From the NCBI GenBank assembly GCA_050084515.1, contig CM114271.1:4712001-4776000 (forward strand): 64,000 nucleotides of DNA, read 5' to 3'. The position numbers were made by a program, and so were the translations under genes. Source of the DNA: Blasia pusilla (taxonomy: Eukaryota; Marchantiophyta; Marchantiopsida; Blasiales). The notes below the pieces were generated by a model. It saw nothing but the letters and a program-made list of their open reading frames with translations. It was not told where the DNA came from and did not search any database. This document shows positions 23,590-32,943 of this stretch, piece by piece. Numbering within the stretch: the first letter of the stretch is position 1; each line of letters opens with the position of its first letter.

Positions 23590-25002
23590 GTACCTTCGTA
23601 CTGGCAGCATTGCGAGCACCGTGGGTGCTAGAGAGCGGAATCGGATCCTATAGCGGGCCAGACGGTTCCGTTGGGAGGGGACACATATTTTGAGGGTTTG
23701 GGAGGATGGCAGAGTACGCGTAGTGCCACATCCTTCGCAGAGAGCACGACTAGTGCAGCATGCCCACGAGGAGTTGGGTCACTTTGGGGTGAAGCGGACG
23801 TACAACTTGCTCCAGATTCAGTATTGGTGGCGAGGCATGCAGACTGACGTTCAGCAGTTTGTTGCCAGGTGCATGGTGTGTGATTGGGTCTGAGCATCGT
23901 TCAATGCTCCGACTCCACAGTTGCATCCATTACCGATCATGGGCTTAGGGTATAGAGGGAGTTTGGATTTTGCAGGACCTTTGCCTTTGACGGAGCGTCA
24001 CAGTCGTTATGTATTGGTGATGGTCCAGCACTTCTCGAAGTGGATTGAGTTGGTTGCATTGCCTGACAAAGTGAGTGAGGGAATAGCTTATGCCTTCCTT
24101 GACAGAGTGTTGAGTCATTATGGCGCACCGGATGAGGTGTTGACAGACCAGGGTACCGAGTTTCGCGGTGAGTTTCAGGCCTTGTGTGATCAAGCACTGA
24201 TCGACCATCGTACTACTTCGCGAGATCATCCTAAGGCAGATGGACTAGCGGAGCGGGTTGTGCAGACGGTGAAGAGAGGAATACGCAAGTATGGCTTGCA
24301 GAGAGGTCACCTAGGAGATTGGGACCTTCAATTTCCGTGGTTGGCGATGGGATACAGATTCAGCATGCAGGCATCCTTAGCGTCTTTTTCACCATACTTG
24401 CTATTTTATGGCCGAGAGCCAGATTTACCTGTGGCCATTCGTCGAGATGTTGGTGAGGTGTTGGACCTTGATGACCCAGATGTATGGATGCGAGCATGTT
24501 CTCATAGGGTTGATTTGTTTTGGAGAGTGATGCCCATGGCGTTCGAGAACTTGGCGATTGCGCAGCATCAGGATACATTGAGGTATATGACTATTCGGGG
24601 TGGTGGTTATTGACCAACTATCCGGAGGTTTCATCATGGAGATTATGTCTACTTGCAGCAGACGGCACCAAAAATGTTGGATGTCACTGAAGGGCGCACT
24701 ATCTTGAGAGTGTGTGACGTTTTGCCATCCGGTGTTCTCTTGCTGGAGGGACGCGATGGTATGGTCTGGAAGGACCATGTGCGTAATTTTGCGCCATGTC
24801 ACCTTCCTAACATTGGTGGTACAGTAGATCCGAGCTTAGTAGTAGTTCCTTCACGCTTGCGTTGTATGTTGTATGGTTCCGCCCGTGGTGCGGCCACGAT
24901 GCTAGTCTGTGATGGATTTTTGAGAGCTTGGCATATGGCATGTCTGACGCCACCTCTCACTAGGGTTCCTCGGGGACGATGGATGTGTCCCATATGTACA
25001 TA
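23590..25002 (+). pseudogene. Copy A DDE integrase with C-terminal PHD-like finger
   Basis: The H2C2 zinc module (HAHEELGHFG ... CMVC) lies at about 23760-23885. The catalytic core has Asp in SLDFAGP (about 23963), Asp in LTDQGTEF (about 24140) and Glu in DGLAERVV (about 24240-24260). A short beta-rich end (TILRVCDVLPSGVLLLEG) is followed by a PHD-type finger at about 24860-25002: C-M-L-Y-G, then MLVCDGF, AWHMAC, LTPPLTRVPRG and WMCPIC. The pattern matches Cys4-His-Cys3, with the second Cys read as Tyr and the fourth as Phe in this copy. PHD fingers usually read histone H3 tails; many Gypsy elements instead have a chromodomain here. A TGA at 24611 (CGA in the other copy) breaks the frame. Confidence 0.85.
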
Positions 25003-25177
25003 GAGGAGATACTAGGTAGGTTTTGATTCTGACTTTTTTTGTGATATGGATGACATGAAGGCGACTAACGATGGGGCCGCATGAGCACCCGACCTTTCTG
25101 CTCTTAGCGTCCTAGAGATGTATGTCGTGGTAGATAGGGATAGAGGGCTATCTGGAGTTAGAGGTACCTAACCACCA

Positions 25178-25191
25178 GCTAGGGGGGCGAT
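25178..25191 (+). other. Candidate polypurine tract of copy A
   Basis: The stretch AGCTAGGGGGGCGAT ends directly before block B1 and is conserved near 50351 and 51198 in the second copy. It resembles the plus-strand primer of LTR elements. Its position before B, rather than before the TGTC terminus, is unexpected. Confidence 0.5.
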
Positions 25192-25307
25192 TGGAAATAT
25201 TTTGGTACTTCTCGCCTCTGTGTATGGATGCCATGAGTAAGCATGGGATCGTGTGTGCGTTCGATGACAGCGATGTATGTTGTGTAGCAATATGTATGTG
25301 TACGACA
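25192..25307 (+). repeat. Terminal block B1 of copy A
   Basis: This 116-base block starts TGGAAATATTTTGGTACTTC and ends GTACGACA. It recurs as B2 at 25827-25956. The two bases AC separate it from the TGTC start of A2, so the junction looks like two element ends placed tail to head. Confidence 0.8.
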
Positions 25308-25309
25308 AC

Positions 25310-25824
25310 TGTCATGACTGTTAGGATAGATCGGTGGGATCTAGCAGAGCGTCTTCACGAGTAGTGGAGGACATACCCAAGAGATCGAAGATGACCTGCT
25401 GAGGCCCCGAGAAATCTGAGAGAGCAGAGGTTTCCCCTTCATTTCGGCTCATTTGGAGCCATATAGAGAAACTTACTATTTCACGTAAGTTTCCGTATTA
25501 GGGATAGTTGACTTTCCACATTGGGAAGTGGCCCTTGACTCGCTACAGCAAGTCAAGAGCCAAGGAGATGACCTGCTAACATAGGTTACCGTTGAGAGGG
25601 CTTGGGAGAGGGAAGGGGGTATACCTCCAAGAGAGGGAGCTTGAGAGCTCATTCTCCCTTTGTTGAACCTCTTGGCATAAGGCGGCGGAGCTATGGTCCC
25701 TTGCCTTGTGAGTATAACCCAAGCCTCTCATTAGGAGAGTGGGTTTGGTTTGACATGATAGAGAGTGCACACCTTTGAGAGCTATGGTGTGAGATGGTGT
25801 AGACAGAGATTGCATCTTATTTTA
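25310..25824 (+). repeat. Terminal block A2 of copy A
   Basis: It repeats block A1 (15598-16110) over its full length, starting TGTCATGACTG and ending where A1 enters the leader. It stands between B1 and B2. Confidence 0.8.
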
Positions 25825-25826
25825 AA

Positions 25827-25956
25827 TGGAGATATTTTGGTACTTCTCGCCTTTGTGTATGGATGCCATGAGTTAGCATGGGATTGCGTGTGTTTGTTTG
25901 TGTGTGTGTTCGATGACAGCGATGTATGTTGTGTAGCGATATGTATGCGCACGACA
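25827..25956 (+). repeat. Terminal block B2, 3' terminus of copy A
   Basis: It repeats B1 and ends CGCACGACA, followed at once by the target duplication AGGT (25957-25960). The GACA end mirrors the TGTC start of the element. The same end is used at 51342, 47462 (minus) and 59302 (minus). Confidence 0.8.
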
Positions 25957-26485
25957 AGGTATGCAACGAACCTTTGGTACAAATGGAGAAGTAGAAGGGT
26001 TACAAGGAGAGGTGAGATTGCAAGACGTGGTGATGGCCAACGATGAGGGGGTAAGTAGGTTGGGGCAAGAGGAGGAGGAAGAGGGGAGATTTTCGGGTAG
26101 AATAGATGGGATTTGGAAGCAAGGGCATAGATGAGATATGTGGGGATAGCAAAGTAGAAGGATTCGAAAATAATGGATCAAGATTATGCTCAATAGGACA
26201 AGGCGAAGAAGGGAGAAGAGGAGAATCCGGAAGAAATGTAGCGAGTGTAATGGACGTATTAGCATCTCGAGGAAAATGGCGAGATCTACGATGAGGAGAT
26301 GAACCATTGGGAGAGGTTACGGCTGTAGGAGGGCGTGTAAAACCAGATAAGCGAGTAGACGGAGAATCCAACTCCATCTCAATGACCGCTATGAGGGAAT
26401 GAGTTCGTAATGTTGGGCCCATTCCGTATCTAAAGATCCAGAAAGGCATGAGGAATCCCTTAAACCAATGGTAACCCGGTATCAC
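25957..26485 (-). pseudogene. LINE 1 N-terminal region and half of its zinc finger
   Basis: The minus frame 26485-26000 encodes a proline- and serine-rich segment starting GYHWFKGFLMPFWIF, and a second frame over about 26050-25957 ends in KVRCIPC. The rest of the zinc finger lies on the far side of Gypsy copy A (about 15597-15545), where GKEFAPNGIKRHQWYC follows. Joined, they give CxxC-x10-HxxxC in a single open frame. Such N-terminal fingers are common in RLE-type non-LTR elements and bind the DNA target. Confidence 0.65.
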
Positions 26486-26500
26486 TCTATAAGGAGAGCG

Positions 26501-29500
26501 CTATGTTTGAAATTGCGTATAGGAATCTATGAGCATATTTAGGAGAGAAGGAGGTCCAAAGATCCCAAGAACTTTGGAAAACTCAATCTTAAGTGGAAAA
26601 AAGAAGAACCCAAAGTTCAAGCTTGAGAAGATGAACACATTGGGCCTTAGATTGAAAAGATTGGATTACCAAGGAAATAGTTACAAGCAAAATTCTACAC
26701 ATTCCTCCATCTCCTCCGCCATAGTCCTCCTCCTCCATGTCCTTCCTTTCGCGGATTAAATTTAATACCAAAAGAGGGATTAAATTTTTCTCCCCATCTA
26801 ACTTGAAAATTTAAAAAAATATAAAATATATAACTTCCATTATTTTGAAGAAGAATTATTTTCCCATTAGTGTACTTTTATCTTTTTACTTTATTCCCAA
26901 AAGGAAAATTAATTTTCCTCAAAACTAAAATTTTAATTAAATTTTTTCATAATTTTTTTTGCATGAACCTTGAAAAATTAATTTTCAAATTGCAAATGAG
27001 GAAAGAAAATAAAATTTAAAGAGACTCTATGAGATTTCATCGGAAAGATATTTGAAATTTAATTAACTAATTAAAAATTACTAATCAATAAAGAATAACC
27101 TAATTATTAAAAGCTTATTCATTCTTGCTTTCTGCTTAGTATAGGGTAAAATTAAAAAGGAAAAACGTCGTGCACTGGCTTCATGGACAAATATCGTACG
27201 TGTCATTCGTTCATTGGTCTTCACAATGAGCTAATGCGCTTAATAGTATGATTTAAATTCTTTTTTTGTCGCCCGTAACATGCGAAATATTTTCTTGTTG
27301 CCCAGTTGCCAAGTTTGACATCAAACAAAGAGGTATTTGCAAATCAAGGAGGCACTCTCCAATAATAATATAGATTATCCACACTAGGGACGTGGGAGAC
27401 CCTTAAGATTTCTATAATTAAATCCAAGCGCTTTGCTTTGATAGATTAGTTACTTCAAGAGATGATTTCTTCTAGTGTGTGAGTACTTTATCCAAGGGCC
27501 TAAAGTTTTGCTGCCAAATTACGACTTCCAAATTTCTGTGTTTTCTAAGTTGTAAGTTGAAGACCTTCTATGCGGACTCGTGCGGAGGGTCTTTGAAACC
27601 CCATGTCACTTGTAATTGGTTTGTTACACTAAGTTGCGGCTCATGCTATGCAAGGGATCAATAATCGGAAAAAACGTTCGTTTTTTTGTTGTCTATGCTA
27701 CAAAAAATCCTCCCCCCCCCCCCCGCGCGCGCGTTGACCATGTGTAATTAAGATAGGTGTTTACAGATCAAGAATCCATCATATACAAGACTATTAATGA
27801 GGATGGTGGAGAACCCTGTGCAACATGGTTGGAGATCGATCTATCCTCTCTAAACACATATATTCCACTCAAGTAGCCGCAAAGCGCTAAACATGTCCAA
27901 TTCTCCCAAAGTGTGTATTATCTCCCTAGGAAACCTCTTCTTTAAGTCTCGACCGAATCTCCCAAAGTCATTTGACTATATCAAAGTGCATGGGCTTTTT
28001 TTTCAAGATGTTTCCCAACAATGGCTTAGCTCAAACCTGAAACACAACCGTACACTCATCACGATTAGTCCCTTTTTTTTTTGGGCTTGAGAGGGTATTG
28101 AGAAAGAGTCTTCCCCCCTAGTTCCTTGTGGGTTCTTCTAAGGAGCACCACCTTTCCTATTTTCCATCCCAAGCCCTTCATTCAGGTCCACAATCCAAAT
28201 GTGGTTCGGGATCCGCAGACCTGCGTTTGACTAGTTATACCCCAAGATGGTTTGGACGTCTCTTCTTGCATATTCTACAACTTCTAACTCCCAAAATGCA
28301 TCTCAGATCTTGGACTTGCGTTTTGTATGCGTGATGGCCAGTGTCCATCTTAAATTCTTCCGTTTGGCGTCTCATGGTTGTATTGCCGTCCTTTGCATTT
28401 CGTGACTAGTCTCTTGGCTATTGGCGGTCTTGCCTACTCCCACATTTCTTGCCGCTCTTCCTTGACTTAGATCTTGGCTCAAGGGTTTTTCACCTTGCTT
28501 AACTCACCCTTTTCTTCTTGATTAGCCACACCTTCCTTCCTAAGTTTAGTCTCAAGGCTCGTGCCCGTCTTGACTAGTTTGAGTCCTATTGATGATTCCG
28601 CCAACCTTCCTACTCTTGCAGCTAGCTAGTCTACATTTGGACGGGTTGCACCAAGGTCTTTCCTCCTTAGACCATGAGCATGAATTTCTTCCAAGATCCC
28701 CACTAGGAGGAGCCCTATGCACTTAGCTATTTGCAATAGACACCTATTCAAGAGAGACAAAAGAGGACCAAAGGATGATTGCCCAATTACATCCTAATGG
28801 TATGCAATTGCAAGTTTGGAAGGGAAGAAAGATGTTTCTAATCGTCTTCGTAGTTCATAGAACCACACCACACTTTCTCACATAAACCCACTCCAACAAC
28901 TTTGCCATTTCATAAGGATATAGCACAATCACCCATTCTCGTATAAACTTACACGACCTCAATTGTAAATAGATTATTAGTTATCCAAGTTAATGAGCTT
29001 CAAAAATCCTAGTTTTAGGGATTATATCAATTTATATTTTCTCAATTTATATTTTATTTTATCTTTGAGAAATGGGAGTTTTTAGAATTTACATTGACAC
29101 TAAGATAATGATATTTTTCAAGAATAGAAAATTCGCAATATCCCAAATGAATTCAATATCATTAAAATATCATAAGAAAAATAAAATTTCTCTTCAATTA
29201 AAATTTCAATCTTATAATGGAACACAATGTACTAAAACACATATATGTTGATATATGGGAAAACACATTCCTTATTCTCAAACACTTGCTAGATTGACAC
29301 ATAGCACTTAGCAACAAAAGAAAGTTTTTCATATAACCTGCGACAAGAGAATCTTTTCAAAGCAACAAGAATTTTTTTAATCTATACTAAACATACTTAA
29401 TCAAAATTAATTCTTAGGATTATAAACTGCTGTAAAATATGCTTATACCCTTGCATCTTGCGTGCACCTTATTAGTATTTTGTTTATAGAACTCCTAGGG

Positions 29501-30335
29501 GAATATTGTTGCATCCAAGAGGCGTTGGAAAAGAGAATAAAGAGATTTAGGATTGTTTTCAGGAATGCTCAAAGCTTGTCGATAAAGGATACATGTTTGA
29601 CTTCGAAGTATTATTTTATTTTGATCTTTGAAATTTTAATTACAATGATGTAGCTGTCATGCATTGTAACGCCAACATGAGACCTAAAAGGGTACCCCGT
29701 TTTGATTTAAGTGTGCCGTAAGTTGGCTGTGGTGTATTTTTTTTAAGGACCCAATTACTCAACATTATTACTCAATAACCCCCTTCAAAAAATTCTCTAT
29801 TAAAGTGGGCCACAAACCTAAACAGCACTAAATCATCAGGCCTATGCATCCTCGAGTTACTCGAGGATAAATCAATCATGAGTTCTAGGTAGATGTGGGC
29901 AAAGCTTGTTGTCCCTAGAGTTTATGAACCTATTAATTCATATGGGACGCTTTGGTTATTGTGCCAAAATCTCTGGAAAGAAGTATTAAAGAATGCAAAT
30001 TAAAATTTATTAAAGTAATCCAATACAAATTATATAGGCTGCAATTCCAAATTACATACATTTGGTTGGTTGATAGAACCCAAATCTGTACTATTAAAAC
30101 AAGAAAAGTGTACTTGAAAATGAAAATATAAACTTAATAAAGAGTTAAAACCTTCTTAAAAGAGTAGTTAAATGAGATAGTGTTCAAATCTCATACCGCT
30201 TTTTGCAAATCCAAGCGGAAACGCATACTACTAGTAATGTATAAATACATCCATTTTTTAGCAATATTTTCTTAAACTCATAGACCCTAGCAAGTATTGT
30301 TGTTTTCCTCCCGGTTATGTAAGCAAATCTCTACG
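26501..30335. other. AT-rich intergenic DNA with no recognised gene
   Basis: Frames are short and broken. Small open segments at 27479-27664, 27893-28090 and 28128-28334 show no motif I recognise. A stretch at about 28100-28700 is richer in C+T and may be an old repeat. A poly-C run followed by alternating GC lies at about 27710-27733. Confidence 0.5.
27709..27733. repeat. Poly-C run followed by (GC)n
   Basis: About thirteen C residues are followed by alternating G and C. Such tracts are prone to slippage, and the alternating part could adopt Z-DNA. Confidence 0.7.
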
Positions 30336-31400
30336 TCAAAGATGCCGGGTACCGGTTACCGGACTATCCAGGTGACCGACCCATGCGTGTGACGAATCTG
30401 ATGAGGCGACAGCAGCCTGACGGACGTCCAGCAGCCCAAGCCTTTCTGTCAGGCCAATCGTCCGTCCATGACTCACGGCGACGCCAACTTTGGGACTCGC
30501 GATAAGGTCGTCCCCCCTGTGGGAGGCCGGGAGAAAGAGCACTCACTCACGTGTGTTCGCTGAGCAGGAGACGCTCCCGGTCCCCAGCAGAGGAGGGGAG
30601 GGCGAGGAAGGCTTTTCGCCGGAGGGCGGAAGATGCTGGAACTCGGGAGTTGCGAGCTATGGCGGATCGATCTCCCCAGATTTTGCTGCCGGCGCAGAAT
30701 CGCCAGGCCGCACCACGAGGATTGGAGACGGCTCTGCATGCAGTCAGTCAGTCAGTCCTCCTTGCAACGCGGCCCGTTTCGGGACATGCAGAGGGACCTA
30801 AACGCCATCGCGCGAGGATGGGTACGACGCGGCTGCAGGGTATTGGTGGTCTGCGGGGCTGTCTAATCGGAACCCCTCAAGTGACGTTCCGCAGGTCCTC
30901 CTTTGCGTTGCGTCTCCTCTCCAGTTAGTCAGTCAGTCACAGGAGACAGATCGAGGAGATAAGGACATCGATCGCGCGGAGCGAAGAGCGTCTCGATGTG
31001 GAAACCAACTCCCATCGGGACGTCGAGCGCTTCCATCCTTCGAGCTCGCCCCCGATTCGGGAGCCGAATCCGGCCGGCCGTCGTGACGAAGGATATGGCT
31101 TCTTCTGGCTTTCGTGATTTCGGTATATCTGTGGAGATGCGCGGTTGAGACACCGGATCCAGCGCGAGGTCAGGAGTTCGGCATCGGATCCGGCGTGAGT
31201 GTCATGGGATCACGCAGTGGTACACAGTTTCTCGATGTGGAAACCGAACTCCGCGTGAGTTTGAGCGCCTCGATCACGCGATTAGAAAGCAAATCCACCT
31301 GCGCGCGGGGATGGCTCTCTCGTGCCGTTGCGAGCCAGTGAGAAAAAGTCTCTGTTCACAGGGATACTATCGTCGCTGCTCACACTCCTGTATCAGAGAT
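30336..31400. other. GC-rich repeat block
   Basis: This block is much richer in G+C than its flanks and has overlapping open frames on both strands, including an Arg/Ala-rich frame at 30551-30928, without a recognisable domain. Two internal phrases recur: CTCGATGTGGAAACC near 30994 and 31233, and GCTGTCTAATC(G/A)GAA near 30858, again in both arms of the inverted repeat that follows. CAGTCAGTCAGTC runs occur near 30740 and 30925. It probably belongs with that inverted repeat as one repeat element. Confidence 0.4.
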
Positions 31401-31866
31401 TCAGGAGGGCTTCTGATTAGACAGCACCGCAGAAGCAGTTCCCTCATGCGAGAAGTGGGACCCAAATCCAACTAGCGAATGGCACGAGAAGATTGGGATT
31501 CAAAACCACGAAGTAAAGAAGGTGATGACAACAATTGAATGCTCCTCAAAGCCACTTGCAAGGGGAGCGCAGGGCCGTAGGTGCGCCGTGAATCTGTCAT
31601 ACACTTAAAGCGCGACATTGTGGCGCGTCTGTTTGGGAATTGCTTGGGCCATCATGAGTGCGAGGCTTTTCAAAGCCTCACACTCATAATGGCCTTGCGC
31701 TCCCCTTGCAAGTGGCTCTGAGGAGCATTCAATTGTTGTCATCACTTTCTTTACTTCGTGATTTTGAATCCCAATCTTCTCGTGCCATTCGCTAGCTGGA
31801 TTTGGGTCCCACTTCTCGCATTAGGGAACTGCTTCTGCGGTGCTGTCTAATCAGAAGCCCTCCTGA
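31401..31866. repeat. Large inverted repeat with 176-bp arms
   Basis: The left arm (31401-31576) and right arm (31691-31866) are reverse complements with about six mismatches that I could count, nearly all transitions. The 114-base spacer contains a second hairpin (about 31653-31690; arms ATGAGTGCGAGGCTTT and near-complement). A transcript would fold into a very long stem. It could be a foldback transposon, a recent inverted duplication, or a small-RNA-producing hairpin locus. Confidence 0.85.
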
Positions 31867-32099
31867 GAGGGTGAAACAACTTCTTCATCTCCAAATGTGC
31901 TCGGGTCTGGTGGGGAACTCATGAACATGCTTTTCGAGAACAGTCGAGCAGAGCACAAAGAGATCTTCGATTACAGTCCGTCTCGAAATCCAATCCGGTT
32001 TAGATGCGGAACTAAATGGGCTTTTTCTTCGAGACAGTTGAGCAGAGCCGAGAGATTTCTTAGAGAGCACCTGAGCACCAAAACACGGTGACTTCTGGC

Positions 32100-32814
32100 A
32101 GCATCCGTCCTATCTCAAGTCCATGCCAAGCTCCTACTGGTTAGGGAATAACGATTAAGAGAGGTGAAACTGGTCGAACGCACAAAGCCAAAGCTGAGAA
32201 CACAATCGTAGAGGACAAGGAGGGAAAAGCCATCCGTGAAAACACGAAGGAGGTCCAAGGAGAAATACAAACCCAAAAGGAGAAGGGTGGGAAAACACAA
32301 CACATCAAGTTACGGAGAGCACGGAAAAACGTTTGGAGAAAGCACGGCGTAAACTATGGGAGAAGGAACAAACCGGTGGGAAAAATGATACAAAAACGAT
32401 GGAGAAGAAACCAACCAAGTAATCGTATAAAACACTACGGAGAAAGACACGAAAGGGAGCACAGGAGACCAAACAAACGAAAAACAAACGAAAAACAAAA
32501 TTGGTGACACTAAGTGAAAACAAGCTCTACCAAGGATGGGAAATCCCATCCAAACAAAATGTGAAACCCTGCAGAAAAAACAACCAAATAACAGTCGCAT
32601 AAAAAACCCCTCGTGGATAGAAAAGAGGTCACCGGAGAGAAGGAAAAAAAAAAAAGAGGATGGAAACTCCATCCAAAGAAACAAAATCGGGAACCCAGGA
32701 GAAAAAACAAGCAAACCAGGGAAATATGGAAAACTCTGGAAGAAAACAAGAAGGGAAACCCCGTAGAAAGAACAAACGAATAAGAGGAGGATGGAAAACA
32801 CATAGGCGAGTCAA
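32100..32814. other. Strongly purine-rich plus strand
   Basis: Over about 700 bases the plus strand is dominated by A and G, with recurring phrases like GGAGAAA, GGGAAA and ACAAACGAAAA at irregular 30-45 base spacing. This skew creates a long hydrophobic Phe-rich open frame on the minus strand (32801-32310), which I consider an artefact. The tract lies just past the 3' end of the RimM-UAP gene. Confidence 0.5.
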
Positions 32815-32850
32815 AGTGGCCAAACCACCACCTCTAGTGGTTTGGCCACT
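32815..32850. terminator. Perfect 14-bp hairpin downstream of the RimM-UAP gene
   Basis: Arms AGTGGCCAAACCAC (32815-32828) and its exact complement (32837-32850) flank an 8-base loop. It lies about 95 bases beyond the stop codon of the minus-strand gene and so falls in its likely 3' UTR. It may shape mRNA 3' processing or stability, but eukaryotic genes do not end with such hairpins as a rule, so the role is a guess. Confidence 0.3.
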
Positions 32851-32943
32851 GGTGGTAGTGGTAAGTGGGAAGCAGATGTTTGTAAGAGCAAATGAATGCA
32901 ACTGGAAAATATTTTATAAATTATCGTGATGGCATACTTCTTC

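Larger units (their letters stand above)
15598..25956 (+). mobile_element. Gypsy-DNMT-PHD retrotransposon, copy A
   Basis: A 10,359-bp Ty3/Gypsy element begins TGTCACGACT and ends CGCACGACA. It is flanked by the 4-bp direct repeat AGGT (15594-15597 and 25957-25960), and the host LINE reads through once it is removed. Domain order on the plus strand: long leader, gag with two zinc knuckles, protease, cytosine methyltransferase, RT, RNase H, integrase, PHD-like finger. Terminal blocks are arranged A ... B-A-B. The coding region (about 17.64-25.0 kb, roughly 2,450 codons) changes frame several times and has many stops, so the copy is inactive. Many stops are explained by C-to-T or G-to-A changes relative to the second copy. 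Confidence 0.9.
12660..26500 (-). mobile_element. LINE 1: non-LTR retrotransposon interrupted by Gypsy copy A
   Basis: A minus-strand non-LTR retrotransposon runs from about 26.5 kb down to about 12.66 kb with the 10.4-kb Gypsy copy A (15598-25956) inside it. Reading on the minus strand gives a proline-rich N-terminal region, a CxxC...HxxxC zinc finger, reverse transcriptase, and a C-terminal CCHC-plus-endonuclease-like region. Removing copy A and one AGGT target duplication joins the two halves of the zinc finger in frame, which confirms both the host element and the insertion point. The 3' end is not sharply defined; the AT-rich tail near 12660-12720 contains the phrase CTCAAAAGAGGA(C/G) twice. 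Several frameshifts show it is dead. Confidence 0.8.

Noticed and set aside
32310-32801. 163-residue hydrophobic minus-strand frame that could pass for a membrane protein
   Set aside because: It is the direct result of a purine-rich opposite strand (TTT/TTC codons); composition alone explains it.
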